DNA from: an uncultured Lachnospiraceae bacterium
GTDB lineage: Bacteria > Bacillota > Clostridia > Lachnospirales > Lachnospiraceae
Direction: 5' to 3'
DNA: 64,000 bases
Assembly (NCBI GenBank): GCA_910577825.1
Contig: CAJTOK010000010.1
Span: 8,993 to 72,992, forward strand
In this document: one piece after another, positions 35,249-43,370 of the stretch
Layout: each line of letters starts with the position of its first letter
How positions within the stretch are numbered: the first letter of the stretch is position 1
The notes under the pieces: model-generated
What the model was told of the DNA's origin: nothing
The model's database searches: none
The model's input: only the letters and a program-made list of their open reading frames with translations
Position numbers and translations under genes: made by a program

Positions 35249-35277
35249 ATTATATTACGATTCAGGCAGCTTGTCAA
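35249..35277 (-). promoter_or_regulatory. sigma-A promoter of rplM-rpsI
   Basis: Consensus -35 TTGACA (35272-35277), 17-bp spacer and consensus -10 TATAAT (35249-35254) on the minus strand. Predicted start is near 35242. Confidence 0.85.
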
Positions 35278-35439
35278 GTTTTTCATGTAAACATTTCCAA
35301 TTCTTTTTTCATATAATATATATGCCTTTTAACTGGTTTTAATAAAAAATAAGAAGATTACACAAAAAACTTGAAATACCTCTCTTATAGAAGTATAATA
35401 AAAAAGAATATAAATTTAAAACAGAATGGGGGCTGTAGT

Positions 35440-35787
35440 ATGATTATACAAAGAATTTCTAGTAATAAGGCAGCAAACGGGCTGTATGTATTTAATAACA
35501 ATAACTACAACAATGTAAATAACGTTCCTGTTAATCCTGTAAAGCCTGTGAAGAAGTTACCAGGCCTTGAAAGAGGGGAAGAACAGAAGCGTCCTGCTGC
35601 TATATACCAGCAAGGTAATGATACAGAAGGGATACAGGCGGCAGGTACAAAGCAGATTGATTCAATTAAGAATGAATATATGGCATCTGGCAAGGCAGAA
35701 TATGATACCAGCAATATGTATGAACGCCATAGAATGGCAACAGAAGGGACTGTCCTTATTGGCATGAATATTGATACATTTGCTTAA
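35440..35787 (+). CDS. hypothetical protein, 115 residues
   Basis: I do not recognise this protein. The ATG at 35440 has GGGGG about 7 nt upstream. The N-terminal third is Asn-rich (FNNNNYNNVNNVPVNPVKPVKK), probably disordered, followed by a charged region and a C terminus with TSNMYERHRMATEGTVLIGMNIDTFA. There is no signal peptide or membrane helix, so it is likely cytoplasmic. It precedes a small membrane protein by 45 bp on the same strand and may be co-transcribed. Codon use and absence of strong shadows on the other strand support it as a real gene. Confidence 0.6.
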   Translation: MIIQRISSNKAANGLYVFNNNNYNNVNNVPVNPVKPVKKLPGLERGEEQKRPAAIYQQGNDTEGIQAAGTKQIDSIKNEYMASGKAEYDTSNMYERHRMATEGTVLIGMNIDTFA

Positions 35788-35832
35788 TACCTGCCAGTGC
35801 GTATAAAAGGCTTAAGACAGGAGGAACTCTGG

Positions 35833-36210
35833 ATGTGCTGGTGGAAAAGGCTTGTGTTCTCGGTTATTAGTCTTATATGGGGATATATTTCCCTTGACTA
35901 TCTTTACTATTCATTTTCAAAACTGGCCAATACAAAAGGAAACCCGGAATATTATTCACCAGAAAGTGACGGCTTATACCAGCTTCTGGGGTTTTTCATG
36001 TTTCTTATATGGTTTTTTATTACTGCAGGATATCTTTTTATTGTCAGGAAATCTTCAAACCATATAGACCTTGTTGAAGAGGATTATAAAACTGGTAAAC
36101 AGACGTTTAAAAAGAAATGGACTGATATAGTTTTACAGTCTGCATTTATTATAACAGGCCTTATATTACGCTGGGGATACGTAGTTTATATATATATCCC
36201 GGATTTGTAG
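35833..36210 (+). CDS. small membrane protein with three predicted helices
   Basis: A 125-residue protein with hydrophobic segments at about 6-26 (VFSVISLIWGYISLDYLYY), 50-72 (LLGFFMFLIWFFITAGYLFIV) and 102-122 (VLQSAFIITGLILRWGYVVYIYI). A charged cytoplasmic-type loop (about 73-100) separates the last two. The start at 35833 is chosen for AGGAGG 9 nt upstream; an in-frame ATG 36 nt earlier overlaps that site. No family is recognised. It ends just before a hairpin and is convergent with the interrupted HD-GYP gene. Confidence 0.65.
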   Translation: MCWWKRLVFSVISLIWGYISLDYLYYSFSKLANTKGNPEYYSPESDGLYQLLGFFMFLIWFFITAGYLFIVRKSSNHIDLVEEDYKTGKQTFKKKWTDIVLQSAFIITGLILRWGYVVYIYIPDL

Positions 36211-36212
36211 GA

Positions 36213-36260
36213 AGCACCCTGCCTTTATATGGGACAAAGCCACAGGCAGGGCGCTTTCTT
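36213..36260 (+). terminator. terminator-like hairpin after the small membrane protein gene
   Basis: A 10-bp stem GCACCCTGCC/GGCAGGGCGC (one mismatch) closes a long loop and is followed by TTTCTT. It also lies just past the end of the convergent HD-GYP fragment and could serve both directions. Confidence 0.5.
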
Positions 36261-36265
36261 GCTGG

Positions 36266-36974
36266 TTATACAATATTTTCTATATATAAACCATCTGTCT
36301 TTGAAAGGTCATATGTATTACTGCCTGCAATAACCAATGGCCTTGAAAGGAAATTTTTATTCAGGAGGACTACCCGCCCGCGCTCACCATTAGAAAGTAT
36401 TACTTCGTTATTAATATATGATTCTGCAGTATTATTAATAAACTTATGCAGCACAACAGGCTCATAACTTGCCTTTTCACGCTCCATCTGTTCAAGCACA
36501 TCAAAAGGGCATATTCCCTTCCTGTATGACCTGTTGGATGTCATGGCATCATACACATCAGCAACAGCCACTATTGAGGCAAAGAAATCAATTTCAGGGC
36601 CTTTAAGTTTATCCGGGTAACCCTTGCCATCATATCTTTCATGGTGCTGCAGGGCAGCATTGGCAATCCTGCTGTCAAGGTTCTTATTTTTTAAAATATC
36701 AAAGCCATACCCGGGATGCCCACGTATTACCAGAAATTCTTCATTAGTAAGCCTTCCAGGTTTTTTTATGATTTCAGGAGGTATTTTAAGTTTGCCTATA
36801 TCATGCAGAAGCCCTGCTGTAACCAGTACCATCAAATCATCTTCAGAAAATCCAAGCCATCTTCCAATTATATTGCATATAAGTGCTACATTCATTGAAT
36901 GTGCATATGTAATATCATCATAGCTTCTTATACAAAGCATCATATCCAGAAGGTGCAGGGGGTTACGTGCCTTT
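36266..36974 (-). pseudogene. HD-GYP domain protein, 3' part (separated from its 5' part by IS605 copy 2)
   Basis: 235 codons of an HD-GYP phosphodiesterase domain: HSMNVALICNIIGRWLG, LLHDIGKLKIP (the HD pair), RGHPGYGFDILK, LQHHERYDGKGYP (the GYP signature) and VADVYDAMTSNRSYR. Such domains degrade cyclic di-GMP and related dinucleotides. The piece lacks a start of its own; the open frame begins inside the right end of the element with a GTG. Joined to 38758-39128 without the element, it forms a continuous gene of 359 codons. All metal-binding residues are intact, so expression from an element-borne start could in principle give a free catalytic domain. Confidence 0.9.
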
Positions 36975-37108
36975 GTGACATCCTCCCCCACCTAAAGAGG
37001 TGAGGGCTTCCTTTAGCATAAAGCTAACAGTCGGTTCTCGTTCGATAGTACTATTGTACTAAGCATAAGCGAGCTAACCCCGTGTGTCCCACGGTTTTTA
37101 TGTATTGG

Positions 37109-38206
37109 CTATACGTTTACAATACGCATACCCTCATTTTTGATATTTATTGCGGCATTTATATCCCTGTCGTGATGAGTGCCACACTTCGGACAATCCC
37201 ATGCACGAATACTAAAATTTTTAGTTGCCGTGTTTTTGTAACCACAAACACTACAAGTCTGGCTGCTTGCGAAAAATTTATCAACTTTTACAAGTTTTTT
37301 GCCTGATTCTTCAAGTTTGTACTGCAAGAATGTTACAAATGTCCCCCAGCCATTATCAGCAACAGACTTACCAAAATTTAAGCATTGTGCCATAGCTTTC
37401 ATATCAAGATTTTCTATACACACGCAATCAAAAGCATTGGCTATCTGCCTTGACTGTTTATGCAAAAAATTTTTTCTTTGATTAGCTGCTTTCTCGTGCA
37501 TTTTAGCTACTCTGATACGCTGTTTATTACGATTTTTAGAGCCTTTCTGCATAAGTGACAATTTACGTTGTTCACGTTTCAGCTTTTTCTCGGCATTTCT
37601 GTAGTATCCTGGATACGCAGGTTCATTGCCGTTACTGTCTTTGTATAGTTCGTGCATTGAAAAATCCAATCCTAAAAAGTTATGCAAATCCTGTTCTTGT
37701 ACTTGGTTTTCGTACTCAAACAGAATACTTGCATAATATTTTCCACTTGGATTTTGGCTTATCGTAACAGACTTTAATTTATAACCAGATGGTATCTGAC
37801 GATGTTGTTTTAACTTTACAAACCCAATTTTAGGCAATTTAATACAGCCGTTCTCAATAGATACAGAACCCTTTTGGTTATTTGTAGTGTACGAATTTCT
37901 GTTTTTGTGTTTTGATTTGAATTTCGGAAATCCGACTTTAGGGCTTTTGAAAAAATTGTTATACGCTTTTTGCAGGTTCATTTGTGCGTTGGCAAGTGCC
38001 AGACTGTCAACCTCTTTAAGCCACCCAAATTCTGCCTTATATTGTGCGGGAGTATTGTTTAGCTTTTGTTTGGTTTCTTCATAATACTTAATTTTATCTG
38101 ACAGCATTTTATTATAGATAAATCTGACGCAACCAAATGTCCTGGCAAACAAAATCTTTTGCCCGGCGTTCGGATATATTCTGAATTTATATGCTTTGTT
38201 TGCCAT
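37109..38206 (-). CDS. tnpB: TnpB, RNA-guided nuclease of the IS605 element (copy 2)
   Basis: Identical to the copy 1 TnpB except Val instead of Ala at residue 91, outside the nuclease core; one further difference in the gene is silent. RuvC Asp181, Glu265 and Asp348 and the four-Cys zinc ribbon are present. The ATG at 38206 has the same GAGGTG site. With the guide from this insertion it should recognise an uninterrupted HD-GYP allele beside TTTAA, which would promote copying of the element back into an empty site. Confidence 0.92.
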   Translation of the reverse strand: MANKAYKFRIYPNAGQKILFARTFGCVRFIYNKMLSDKIKYYEETKQKLNNTPAQYKAEFGWLKEVDSLALANAQMNLQKAYNNFFKSPKVGFPKFKSKHKNRNSYTTNNQKGSVSIENGCIKLPKIGFVKLKQHRQIPSGYKLKSVTISQNPSGKYYASILFEYENQVQEQDLHNFLGLDFSMHELYKDSNGNEPAYPGYYRNAEKKLKREQRKLSLMQKGSKNRNKQRIRVAKMHEKAANQRKNFLHKQSRQIANAFDCVCIENLDMKAMAQCLNFGKSVADNGWGTFVTFLQYKLEESGKKLVKVDKFFASSQTCSVCGYKNTATKNFSIRAWDCPKCGTHHDRDINAAINIKNEGMRIVNV

Positions 38207-38211
38207 TATTT

Positions 38212-38628
38212 TCACCTCTTTTTTTGCCCGTTTTCTTGTCCTTGTGTTTCAATATATTTCTTAATTACTTCAATAGGTGCTCCGCCTGTTGTAAGCAAGC
38301 AAAAACTTTGACTCCAAAAATATTCTTTCCATAGCTTTTGTCTTATTTGCGGAAATTCTTTCTTCAAAAGCCTGCTGCTTGCACTTTTGTATGCATTTAT
38401 GAATTTGCTTATTTCACTTTTGGGGTGAGCCTTGAACAGAATATGCACATGGTCTTTATCATGATTCCATTCCTGCAAGGTTATATTGTAATTTGGCGAA
38501 ATATACCCAAATATTTCTTTAGCTCTGTCAGAAATTTCATCATCGAATACTTTTCTTCTATATTTCACAACGAGTACAAGATGATAGTATAACAAAAATA
38601 CCGAATGAGCATTGTTATCTAGTTCCAT
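38212..38628 (-). CDS. tnpA: TnpA, Y1 HUH transposase (copy 2)
   Basis: A 138-residue Y1 transposase with HVH at 60-62 and Tyr125, as in copy 1; the only difference is Gly134 for Arg134 in the C-terminal tail. It is intact and could mobilise either copy, since the ends are identical. The near identity of both elements means one is a very recent copy or that gene conversion keeps them alike. Confidence 0.94.
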   Translation of the reverse strand: MELDNNAHSVFLLYYHLVLVVKYRRKVFDDEISDRAKEIFGYISPNYNITLQEWNHDKDHVHILFKAHPKSEISKFINAYKSASSRLLKKEFPQIRQKLWKEYFWSQSFCLLTTGGAPIEVIKKYIETQGQENGQKKR

Positions 38629-38757
38629 AAGTCTATCAGCCTTTCCTGTTTTTCGACTGATTTTATTGTAATATATTATTTTCTATTTGTCAAGAACTAC
38701 AACAGGACGCAATTCATCCCACCACTTTAGAAGTGGGGGACTTCTTGCTACAATAGG

Positions 38758-39128
38758 TTAAATATTGAATCAACATGTTCCAGCATATTGTTAATAATGC
38801 CTTCACCGTTTTTTACAACAAGGTCATTAAGTTCACCTTTAAAATCATTAACACATGAGTTAAATTCTGTTTCAAATATTTTAAATTCCTGTGAAAGCTG
38901 TATTTTCTGGAAATAAGTTAAATTTCCACCATTTTGTGAAGTTTCCATATTATCATCTGGCAACAGTATTTTGACGGATTTTATAGAATAATATTTTAAC
39001 TTGTCAATTATATCAGGAGTTAAAGTAGTATTAGATGATATAATAAGATGGTTTGAAAAATTGTAAACTGCTTCGGCAGTAACCATTCCTATTTCAAGGT
39101 CTGCCGTTAATATTTTCTTCTTGTTCAT
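38758..39128 (-). pseudogene. HD-GYP domain protein, 5' part (interrupted by IS605 copy 2)
   Basis: The first 123 codons of the interrupted gene, from the ATG at 39128 (MNKKKILTADLEIGM) with GGGGG 5 nt upstream. The N-terminal region (LEIGMVTAEAVYNFSNHLIISSNTTLTPDIIDKLKYYSIKSVKIL) is the beta-rich leader domain commonly found before HD-GYP domains in Clostridia. It then has a helical linker (about 55-120). In the present state the frame runs three codons into the element (Asn-Leu-Leu) and stops at 38748, giving a product without the catalytic domain. Confidence 0.88.
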
Positions 39129-39247
39129 AAAAACCCCCATTTAAGCCCTTATGGCATAAAAAACAAGCTGGATGTCCAACTAATTTTATAATATCATCTT
39201 TATGCCAAAATAACAAGCAGAATTATAAAATTATATACGGCATTATT

Positions 39248-39286
39248 ACTACAAAAGGGCAAAACCCCTGTTGTTCTGCCCTTTTA
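39248..39286 (-). terminator. intrinsic terminator after secY
   Basis: A 9-bp perfect stem AAAAGGGCA/TGCCCTTTT (39253-39261 and 39277-39285) about 22 nt after the secY stop. On the minus strand the 3' arm ends in four T residues. It marks the end of the S10-spc cluster here. Confidence 0.65.
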
Positions 39287-39307
39287 CTTACAGCCCTGTT
39301 ATGCTGC

Positions 39308-40645
39308 TTATTCACTTATAAATCCCCTGTAATGGCGCACAAGCATCTGTGATTCAATCTGCTTTAATGTTTCAAGTACAACACCTACTATAATGATAAG
39401 TGACGTACCGCCGAATGATACATCTGCACCAAATGCACCTGAGAAGAATATAGGTACAACTGCTACTACTGATAATCCAATAGCACCTATTAAGATAATG
39501 CTGTTTAATACCTTTGACAGGTAATCTGTTGTTGGCTTTCCAGGCCTTATTCCTGGTATAAAGCCGCCCTGCTTCTTCATATTGATTGCAATTTCCTGTG
39601 GATTGAATGTTATTGATGTGTAGAAGTAAGCAAAGAAAATCAGCAATCCAATATATATAACAAGTCCCAGTGTATATTTAAATTCACCAAAGCTTTCAAA
39701 ATTGCACCAGGCATTCTGGTTAAGCACCTTCAGTATCTTCTGTCCCAGTGAAGCGCCATCACCTGATGCAGGCTGTACACCTGCGAAGTTTGCAATAACT
39801 ATTGGCATTGAAAACAGTGAACCTGCAAAGATTACAGGAATTACACCGGCAGTATTTACTTTAAGCGGTATATGTGATGTCTGCCCGCCTACAAGCTTCC
39901 TGCCTTGTGTCTTTTTGGAATACTGTACACTTATCCTTCTTTCGCCATCAGAGAGAATTACAATAAATACAACCATTCCAATTAATACAGCAATTATAAC
40001 AACTGCACCAACCAGTCCATTTGTTACAGTACTGGCACCCGCTACAAACTTCTCATAAAGGTTTGCCATGTCTTCTGGCACCCTTGATACAATGTTGTAA
40101 AGAAGTATTATCGAAATACCATTACCTACGCCTCTTTCTGTAATCTGTTCACCAAGCCACATAAGGTATGCTGAACCTGCTGTTAATGAAACAATTATAA
40201 CGGACACTGATGTAAATGTTACACCTTCTGTCAGGTATCCGCTTTTTCCGAATCCTACCGCCATTGCAGCACTTTCCATTACTGAAAGCCCGATTGTAAG
40301 GTATCTGGTATATTCCGCAAGCTTTTTCCTGCCTTCTTCACCATCTTTGTGCAGCTCCTCAAGCCTTGGTATTGCAATAGTAAGGAGCTGTATAATAATA
40401 GAAGCTGTAATATATGGTGTAATGTTCAATGCAAATATAGACATTGATGAAAAAGAACCACCTGTAAGCTGGTTGAAGAAGTCAAGTGAATTCTGGCTGT
40501 CAAACCATTCTGAAATATATGATGCGTCAACGCCTGGTACTGGAAGCTGGCATCCTATACGTACAATAACCAAAGCAACCAGGGTATATAAAATCTTATT
40601 CCTTAGCTCTTTGATTTTAAATGCGTTCTGGACTGTCTGGAACAT
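39308..40645 (-). CDS. secY: preprotein translocase subunit SecY
   Basis: A 445-residue ten-helix channel protein of the Sec translocon. It starts MFQTVQNAFKIKELRNKILYTL and shows the plug region after helix 1 (PVPGVDASYI), the QLLTIAIPRLEEL cytoplasmic loop, GNGISIILLYNI, the C5 loop VQYSKKTQGRKLVGGQTSHIPLKVN, and the C-terminal LVRHYRGFI. It starts 2 bp after the rplO stop, so it is translationally coupled. It is the last gene of this cluster; adk and map, its usual followers, are absent. Confidence 0.97.
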   Translation of the reverse strand: MFQTVQNAFKIKELRNKILYTLVALVIVRIGCQLPVPGVDASYISEWFDSQNSLDFFNQLTGGSFSSMSIFALNITPYITASIIIQLLTIAIPRLEELHKDGEEGRKKLAEYTRYLTIGLSVMESAAMAVGFGKSGYLTEGVTFTSVSVIIVSLTAGSAYLMWLGEQITERGVGNGISIILLYNIVSRVPEDMANLYEKFVAGASTVTNGLVGAVVIIAVLIGMVVFIVILSDGERRISVQYSKKTQGRKLVGGQTSHIPLKVNTAGVIPVIFAGSLFSMPIVIANFAGVQPASGDGASLGQKILKVLNQNAWCNFESFGEFKYTLGLVIYIGLLIFFAYFYTSITFNPQEIAINMKKQGGFIPGIRPGKPTTDYLSKVLNSIILIGAIGLSVVAVVPIFFSGAFGADVSFGGTSLIIIVGVVLETLKQIESQMLVRHYRGFISE

Positions 40646-40647
40646 CC

Positions 40648-41088
40648 TTAAATCACCTCAGCTTTTCCACCAAGAGCCTCAATTTTCTGGATAGCACTCT
40701 TACTGAATGCATTAACCTGGACCGTAAGCTTCTTAGTTAATTCCCCATTTCCGAGCATCTTAACTCCATCTTTTGGATTACTAATTATGCCTTTTTCACG
40801 TAATGCTTCAATAGTAACTACATCTCCATCATTAAATTTCTCTAACCTGTCAACATTTATTGCAACTATATCCTTAGAATTGCGGTTTGTAAAACCTCTC
40901 TTAGGGATACGTCTGTAAAGTGGCATCTGCCCGCCTTCAAAACCTGGGCGTGGTGCACCTGAACGTGCTTTCTGTCCTTTATGTCCTTTACCTGCTGTCT
41001 TTCCATTGCCTGAACCATGTCCACGGCCTCTTCTGAAATTATTGCTCTGTTTAGAACCTTTTGCTGGCTTTAAATCTGATAAATTCAT
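40648..41088 (-). CDS. rplO: 50S ribosomal protein L15
   Basis: A 146-residue L15 with the typical N terminus MNLSDLKPAKGSKQSNNFRRGRGHGSGNGKTAGKGHKGQKAR, Gly- and basic-rich as it threads into 23S rRNA, followed by GFEGGQMPLYRRIPKRGF and a C-terminal globular domain. AGGAGG-type site upstream. It is separated from rpmD by an unusually long 141-bp gap that contains two hairpins. Confidence 0.97.
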   Translation of the reverse strand: MNLSDLKPAKGSKQSNNFRRGRGHGSGNGKTAGKGHKGQKARSGAPRPGFEGGQMPLYRRIPKRGFTNRNSKDIVAINVDRLEKFNDGDVVTIEALREKGIISNPKDGVKMLGNGELTKKLTVQVNAFSKSAIQKIEALGGKAEVI

Positions 41089-41229
41089 TTTTTACCTCCT
41101 GTAATACGGACTGGCATATGCCAGCCGCTTCTCACTATACGGGCACAGGATTATGCCCTCGCTTTTTATTTATTTTCCTATAATTATAAAATATAATACT
41201 AATGACAGGCAGAAAGCCTGCCTGCCTTA
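41089..41229 (-). other. long intra-operon gap between rpmD and rplO
   Basis: 141 bp inside an otherwise tight operon. It holds a 7-bp stem hairpin (CAGGCAG/CTGCCTG near 41202-41222) just after rpmD and a perfect 14-bp palindrome CTGGCATATGCCAG (41112-41125) shortly before rplO. Either could tune transcript processing or expression of rplO-secY; there is no gene. Confidence 0.5.
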
Positions 41230-41412
41230 CTATATTTCTTCAACCTTTACAAGGTGTCTTACATGCCATATCATGCCCCTTACTGCATCATTATCAGGCA
41301 GTTCAACTGTTTTATTAAGCTTTCTTAATCCTAATGCCTCAACAGTTGCACGGTGCTTTGGAATAGCGCCAATCGTAGATTTAACTAATGTAACTTTTAA
41401 CTTATCTGCCAT
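41230..41412 (-). CDS. rpmD: 50S ribosomal protein L30
   Basis: A 60-residue bacterial-length L30: ADKLKVTLVKSTIGAIPKHRATVEALGLRKLNKTVELPDNDAVRGMIWHVRHLVKVEE matches the family end to end, including the conserved VRGMI segment. It lies between rpsE and rplO as in standard spc operons. Nothing unusual in the protein. Confidence 0.97.
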   Translation of the reverse strand: MADKLKVTLVKSTIGAIPKHRATVEALGLRKLNKTVELPDNDAVRGMIWHVRHLVKVEEI

Positions 41413-41442
41413 AATTAGCCTCCAATCATTTAAGCGGAATAA

Positions 41443-41952
41443 TCAGCTTAAAAGCTCTTCAAGTGATATCCCTCTTGCCCTTGCCACATCTTCAGGCCTT
41501 TTAAGGTTATCAAGGCCATTAATTGCTGCAAGTACAACATTCTGCTTGTTATTAGAACCAAGAGATTTTGTACGGATGTTCTTGTAACCTGCAAGCTCAA
41601 GTACAGCACGTGCCGGGCCGCCTGCAATAATTCCTGTACCTTCTGGTGCTTTTTTAATCAGCACAGAAGCACTGCCAAACTTGCCAATAAAGTCATGTGG
41701 CACACTGCCATTTGGGTCGATAGGAACTTCAACAAGTTTCTTTGTTGCATCTTCTTTGCCTTTGCGGATAGCTTCTGGTATTTCAGCTGCTTTGCCAAGG
41801 CCAACGCCAACATGCCCGTTCTTATCGCCAACTACTACTAATGCAGTAAACCTCATATTACGTCCGCCCTTAACTACTTTGGTTACACGTTTAATCGTTA
41901 CTACATTATCTTCCAGCTCTAACTGGCTGGCATCAATAATTGTACGTTTCAT
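41443..41952 (-). CDS. rpsE: 30S ribosomal protein S5
   Basis: A 169-residue S5. The N-terminal double-stranded RNA-binding-like domain has VVTIKRVTKVVKGGRNMRFTALVVVGDKNGHVGVGLGKAAE, and the C-terminal domain has GTGIIAGGPARAVLELAGYKNIRTKSLGSNN. The spectinomycin-loop region (VVKGGRN) appears wild type. AGGAGG lies upstream of the ATG. Spc-operon order is normal here. Confidence 0.97.
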   Translation of the reverse strand: MKRTIIDASQLELEDNVVTIKRVTKVVKGGRNMRFTALVVVGDKNGHVGVGLGKAAEIPEAIRKGKEDATKKLVEVPIDPNGSVPHDFIGKFGSASVLIKKAPEGTGIIAGGPARAVLELAGYKNIRTKSLGSNNKQNVVLAAINGLDNLKRPEDVARARGISLEELLS

Positions 41953-41972
41953 GAGTTTTCCTCCTAAATCTA

Positions 41973-42341
41973 TTAGAATTCTAAGCCAGCTTCCCTTGCT
42001 GCTTCAGCTAAAGCTTTAACTTTGCCATGATAAATATATCCGCCCCTGTCAAATACAACGGTTTTAATACCTTTATCAAGTGCCCTTTTGGCAATTACAG
42101 TGCCAAGTTTTGCAGCAGCATCAACATTATTTGTCTTTTCAAGCCCTTCTTTAACTTCACCCTGGAGGGTTGAAGCAGAAACTAAAGTATTCCCTGCAAC
42201 ATCGTCTATAACCTGGACATACATATGGTTATTGCTTCTGAATACTGCCATGCGTGGCCTTTCTGGTGTGCCTGAAATACGTTTGCGGACTTTAAGATGT
42301 TTCTTTGCGCGGACTTCACTTCTTGACTGCTTTTTAATCAT
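41973..42341 (-). CDS. rplR: 50S ribosomal protein L18
   Basis: A 122-residue L18, the 5S rRNA-binding protein: RAKKHLKVRKRISGTPERPRMAVFRSNNHMYVQVIDD at the N terminus and VVFDRGGYIYHGKVKALAEAAREAGLEF at the C terminus are family hallmarks. It is 18 bp after rplF and 20 bp before rpsE, in normal order. Confidence 0.97.
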   Translation of the reverse strand: MIKKQSRSEVRAKKHLKVRKRISGTPERPRMAVFRSNNHMYVQVIDDVAGNTLVSASTLQGEVKEGLEKTNNVDAAAKLGTVIAKRALDKGIKTVVFDRGGYIYHGKVKALAEAAREAGLEF

Positions 42342-42359
42342 CGTATCTCACTCCTTTAC

Positions 42360-42902
42360 TTATTTTTTACCTGTCTTACCAACTTTACGCCTGATAACCT
42401 CGTCAGCGTATTTAATACCCTTGCCCTTATAAGGCTCTGGAGCTCTCTTTTCCCTGATTTCGGCAGCGTACTGTCCGACTTTTTCCTTATCTATACCTTT
42501 GACAATAATCTTGTTCTGTCCTTCTACTATTACTTCAAGGCCTTCAGGGTCTTCCATCTCTACAGGATGTGAATATCCAAGTGAAAGAACCAGCTTTTTG
42601 CCCTGCTTCTGCGCCCTGTAACCAACACCATTTACTTCAAGTTCTTTTGAATAACCCTCTGTTACACCTGTAACCATGTTAAATACAAGGGTTCTTGTAA
42701 GACCATGCAGTGATTTCATCTTTTTAAGGTCATTTGGCCTTGAAACAAGGATTTCTTCCCCTTCTTTCTTAATCTCCATCTCTGCTGGTAATACTCTTTC
42801 AAGAGTACCCTTTGGTCCTTTTACAGTCACTTTATTATTTTCTGCAATATCGACAGTTACACCTGCCGGTATAGCGATAGGCATTTTTCCAATACGTGAC
42901 AT
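42360..42902 (-). CDS. rplF: 50S ribosomal protein L6
   Basis: A 180-residue L6 with two similar domains; MSRIGKMPIAIPAGV opens it and PEPYKGKGIKYADEVIRRKVGKTGKK closes it, the latter carrying the rRNA-contact motif. The start is moved to 42902 because GGAGG lies 8 nt upstream, while the in-frame ATG at 42917 overlaps that site. Standard spc-operon position. Confidence 0.97.
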   Translation of the reverse strand: MSRIGKMPIAIPAGVTVDIAENNKVTVKGPKGTLERVLPAEMEIKKEGEEILVSRPNDLKKMKSLHGLTRTLVFNMVTGVTEGYSKELEVNGVGYRAQKQGKKLVLSLGYSHPVEMEDPEGLEVIVEGQNKIIVKGIDKEKVGQYAAEIREKRAPEPYKGKGIKYADEVIRRKVGKTGKK

Positions 42903-42953
42903 GCCGTGCACCTCCATATTCTTAGGTTTATATATTAAGCGTACATTCTGCTT

Positions 42954-43355
42954 TTACCAGATAAATGCAAGAACTTCGCCGCCAACATTTGCTTTCCTTG
43001 CTTCCTTGTCTGTCATTACGCCCTTATTAGTAGAAATAATGGCAATGCCAAGCCCGCCAAGGACTTTAGGAAGCTCTTCCTTGCCAGCATAGATACGCAG
43101 CCCTGGTTTTGAAATCCTCTTTAAACCAGAGATAATCTTATCATTCTTATCTGCGCCATATTTTAATGTAATATGAATCATTTTGATGCCGCTTGCATCA
43201 ACCATATCAAACTTTTTAATGTAACCTTCCCTTAAGAGGATTTCTGCAATAGAAATCTTCATCTTTGAAGCAGGTACATCTACTGTATCATGCTTTGCAG
43301 TATTTGCATTACGGATTCTTGTAAGCATATCTGCAATAGGGTCACTCGTCATCAT
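42954..43355 (-). CDS. rpsH: 30S ribosomal protein S8
   Basis: A 133-residue S8: SDPIADMLTRIRNANTAKHDTVDVPASKMK at the N terminus and the C-terminal GLRIYAGKEELPKVLGGLGIAIISTNKGVMTDKEARK are diagnostic. S8 binds helix 21 of 16S rRNA and in E. coli represses the spc operon. Two ATG codons in tandem follow AGGAGG; either may be used. Confidence 0.97.
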   Translation of the reverse strand: MMTSDPIADMLTRIRNANTAKHDTVDVPASKMKISIAEILLREGYIKKFDMVDASGIKMIHITLKYGADKNDKIISGLKRISKPGLRIYAGKEELPKVLGGLGIAIISTNKGVMTDKEARKANVGGEVLAFIW

Positions 43356-43370
43356 CTTAGTTTTACCTCC

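Larger units (their letters stand above)
36975..38757 (-). mobile_element. IS200/IS605-family element, copy 2, inserted in an HD-GYP gene
   Basis: 1,783 bp, differing from copy 1 at only three positions (37935, 38012, 38229). It sits 3' of TTTAA (38758-38762, minus strand) without target duplication. Removing 36975-38757 rejoins the HD-GYP frame as ATA TTT AAA AAG GCA CGT, which also confirms the element ends to the base. The omega RNA guide from its right end would be AAAGGCACGTAACCCCCTGC, the HD-GYP sequence next to the target. The element is in the same orientation as copy 1, 4,770 bp away. Confidence 0.95.

Noticed and set aside
32205..38757. The two IS605 copies as the ends of one composite transposon carrying rplM-rpsI
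   Set aside because: IS200/IS605 elements do not normally form composite transposons, the genes between are core, and each copy has its own TTTAA target.
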